64,000 nucleotides of DNA, from NCBI RefSeq assembly GCF_003258835.1, contig NZ_NPEV01000010.1, positions 53,495 to 117,494 of the forward strand, written 5' to 3'. Shown in pieces: positions 62,583-64,000 of this stretch. Source of the stretch: Rhodobium orientis. GTDB taxonomy: Bacteria; Pseudomonadota; Alphaproteobacteria; Rhizobiales; Rhodobiaceae. Each line of letters starts with the position of its first letter. Within the stretch, counting starts at the first letter, position 1. Position numbers and translations under genes: made by a program. The notes beneath the pieces were generated by a model that was not told the DNA's origin, did no database searches, and saw nothing but the letters and a program-made list of their open reading frames with translations.

Positions 62583-63236
62583 TCAGCCCTCGTCCTCTGC
62601 CTTCGCCGCCGCCGGGGCCGTCAGCGCCCGCACGCCGGCGATCGCCGCATCGGCAAGCTGCGAGACCGCGATCTCGAATGTCCGGTCGCCGGAGGACTGC
62701 AGCTCCGTCAGCCAATCGGCAATCGGCGGCGGCGGCAGGATCGCCGTCATGAACCAGCGCGCGGCAAACGACTTCTGTCCGGCGGTCGCGCCCAGCGTGA
62801 TGGCGGGCGACAGCAGCAGGACGATCTGCGCCTCGGTCTCCGCCATCTTGCCATTCATCAGCGCCGGCATGTCGATCTTCGGCGAGATGATCTCCCAGCC
62901 GATCACCCGCGGCGGCTCGAAGCGCTTGGAGGAAATCCCCGTCAGGATGTGCCGTATGGCGAAGTCGTGCACGTGACCGACCGTCAGGCCCTCGAGGTCG
63001 AGGGCGTCGACGGCCGTGCCGAGATCATCGGTGAGATCGGAGATCGCGGCCGCCAGGACTTCCCGGTATAGCGCGTCCTTGCTGCCGAAATGGTAGTTGA
63101 CCGAGGCGATGTTGGTGCCCGCCCGGGCGACGATCTGGCGGATGCTGGTGCGGTCATAGCCGTATTCGGCGAAGCTCTTCTGCGCCGCTTCCAGGATCTG
63201 CTGGCGTGTGTCCTTGGTATAGGGGCTGCGCGGCAT
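62583..63236 (-). CDS. TetR-family regulator
   Basis: A 217-residue TetR protein. The helix-turn-helix is in TSIRQIVARAGTNIASVNYHFGSKDALYREVL, and the C-terminal domain resembles the CerR/DUF1956 type (GISSKRFEPPRVIGWEI). It ends seven bases from the convergent epimerase stop. It faces an EF-hand gene across a 36-bp palindrome. The effector is unknown. Confidence 0.92.
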   Translation of the reverse strand: MPRSPYTKDTRQQILEAAQKSFAEYGYDRTSIRQIVARAGTNIASVNYHFGSKDALYREVLAAAISDLTDDLGTAVDALDLEGLTVGHVHDFAIRHILTGISSKRFEPPRVIGWEIISPKIDMPALMNGKMAETEAQIVLLLSPAITLGATAGQKSFAARWFMTAILPPPPIADWLTELQSSGDRTFEIAVSQLADAAIAGVRALTAPAAAKAEDEG

Positions 63237-63292
63237 CTCTGACTTTTCCCGAATGGTTACGCGTCACTGATCGCCTCGCGCAAGAACCGTGT

Positions 63293-63328
63293 CAGCGTTG
63301 TTTCAAACGGTTGTTTGAAACAACGCTG
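63293..63328. promoter_or_regulatory. 36-bp palindromic operator, TetR candidate
   Basis: CAGCGTTGTTTCAAAC (63293-63308) is followed by GGTT and its exact complement GTTTGAAACAACGCTG (63313-63328). It lies 57 bases upstream of the TetR start and 94 before the EF-hand start, so the regulator may control itself and the divergent gene. Confidence 0.8.
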
Positions 63329-63421
63329 GCTCGCCCGTTGCTACCCGTTATCCGCCATCGGACCAACCGATGGTCATTCCAGGATCGGAATGACTGACAT
63401 TGGATGAGAGGAGTAACATCA

Positions 63422-63889
63422 ATGTCAATCGGTGCAGTTTCGGGAAGTATGCCCGATTTTTCCGCCATGAAAGCCATGATGGAAGACGCCCGAGCCGAAC
63501 GCTTCGCCAAAGACGATGCCGACGGCAGCGGTGGGCTTTCGATTGAAGAATTCACCGATGCCCACGAAAACCGTCCCCAGGGATCGGCAGAAGTTGCCGG
63601 CGGCCCGTCTGTCGAGGAAATGTTTGCCCAGCTCGACACCGACGGCGACGGCGAGGTGACCGAGGCCGAACTCGAGGAAGGTGCCCCCAAAGGTCCGCCT
63701 CCTGGACCTCCCCCGGGCGAGTTCTCGTCCGAAACGTTCTCCAGCCTGCTGTCGGTGCAGGAAGAGTCCTCGTCCGGTTCGATAACCGATCTGCTGTCTT
63801 CCGGTAGCGAAGCCAGCAGTGAGGCGACGGAAGAGGACCTGCTTTCCGAATTGATGGAAAGCCTCATCGGCACGGAGGAAACCGCCTAG
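63422..63889 (+). CDS. EF-hand calcium-binding protein
   Basis: A 155-residue acidic protein with two EF-hand loops: DDADGSGGLSIEEF (about 38-51) and DTDGDGEVTEAELEE (about 74-88). A Pro/Gly-rich linker (GPPPGPPPG) and a long acidic, Ser-rich tail follow. No signal peptide was seen. ATG 63422 has AGAGGAG upstream. It is divergent from the tetR gene and may be its target. Calcium buffering or sensing is plausible. Confidence 0.87.
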   Translation: MSIGAVSGSMPDFSAMKAMMEDARAERFAKDDADGSGGLSIEEFTDAHENRPQGSAEVAGGPSVEEMFAQLDTDGDGEVTEAELEEGAPKGPPPGPPPGEFSSETFSSLLSVQEESSSGSITDLLSSGSEASSEATEEDLLSELMESLIGTEETA

Positions 63890-64000
63890 ATCGATAAGGG
63901 CGGAACTTCATGCAGGGAGACGTCTCGGCCGGGAGACACCCCGAAGCCACGAGGCTTCGCAAGGGCGACCGCCCGCCGGCGCCGATGCGCCGCCCCGCGG
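63890..64000 (+). other. Window end, possible start of another gene
   Basis: An ATG at 63910 (after GGGCGGAA) opens a frame that runs off the window, but with about 30 codons there is no basis to call it a gene. Confidence 0.2.

Noticed and set aside
63910..64000. Partial coding region at the window end
   Set aside because: Only about 30 codons, no family similarity, and no downstream sequence to confirm it.

Overview
The window is a high-GC chromosomal segment from an alphaproteobacterium, most likely of the Hyphomicrobiales (Rhizobiales) grade. The evidence is the block rnd-lptC-lptA-lptB-rpoN-hpf-ptsN, the Hsp20/DUF1150 pair, an NDUFA9-like reductase, the GST-queG-epimerase order, a ChrR-type anti-sigma factor and small palindromic intergenic repeats. 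No rRNA, CRISPR array or intact prophage was seen; there is one tRNA (Leu, CAG). Genus cannot be fixed from the sequence alone.

Layout. 0-2.4 kb: hybrid histidine kinase. 2.6-12.4 kb: respiratory region with an FNR-like [4Fe-4S] regulator, a fused CcmF-CcmH heme-lyase protein, CcmI, an AT-rich inserted gene pair (MuF-motif protein plus membrane-anchored partner), then a 12-heme periplasmic cytochrome c with an FNR-type box upstream and a Rap1a-like periplasmic protein. 12.4-16.5 kb: aldo/keto reductase with divergent LysR, MFS exporter, RibD-like reductase. 16.5-24.3 kb: cytochrome P460-like protein, cupins, carboxymuconolactone-decarboxylase-like protein, F420/NADP-reductase-like protein, two cyclophilin-like secreted proteins and a LysR regulator; seven copies of a palindrome, ATGAR-N5-YTCAT, lie in front of these genes and look like one regulon. 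24.4-30.8 kb: methyltransferase, ChrR, SDR, CFA-synthase-like methylase, DUF1365, FAD oxidase and DUF2177; three promoter-like elements with identical geometry, TGATCC-N16-CGTA, precede the three transcription units, consistent with an ECF sigma E/ChrR photo-oxidative or lipid-modification regulon whose sigma factor is encoded elsewhere. 31-33.3 kb: chemoreceptor. 33.6-42.4 kb: IclR regulator and a carboxylate catabolic cluster (SDR, TPP enzyme, PhyH dioxygenase, tripartite tricarboxylate transporter, epimerase) with a 20-bp palindrome in the divergent promoter. 42.4-48.2 kb: ackA, maoC-pta fusion, DUF3141 alpha/beta-hydrolase and fabI. 48.4-50 kb: SDR and cytochrome c'-like protein. 50-64 kb: housekeeping genes (hsp20, ptsN, hpf, rpoN, lptBAC, rnd, tRNA-Leu, uppP, queG) and a TetR regulator facing an EF-hand protein across a 36-bp operator-like palindrome.

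How the genes work together. The strongest coherent systems are (i) the FNR-type regulator, dedicated-looking heme lyase and 12-heme cytochrome, suggesting an oxygen-regulated periplasmic electron-transfer or reductase system; (ii) the LysR regulon of small periplasmic and cytosolic redox or cupin proteins; and (iii) the ChrR lipid-modification regulon. None of the substrates can be read from sequence.
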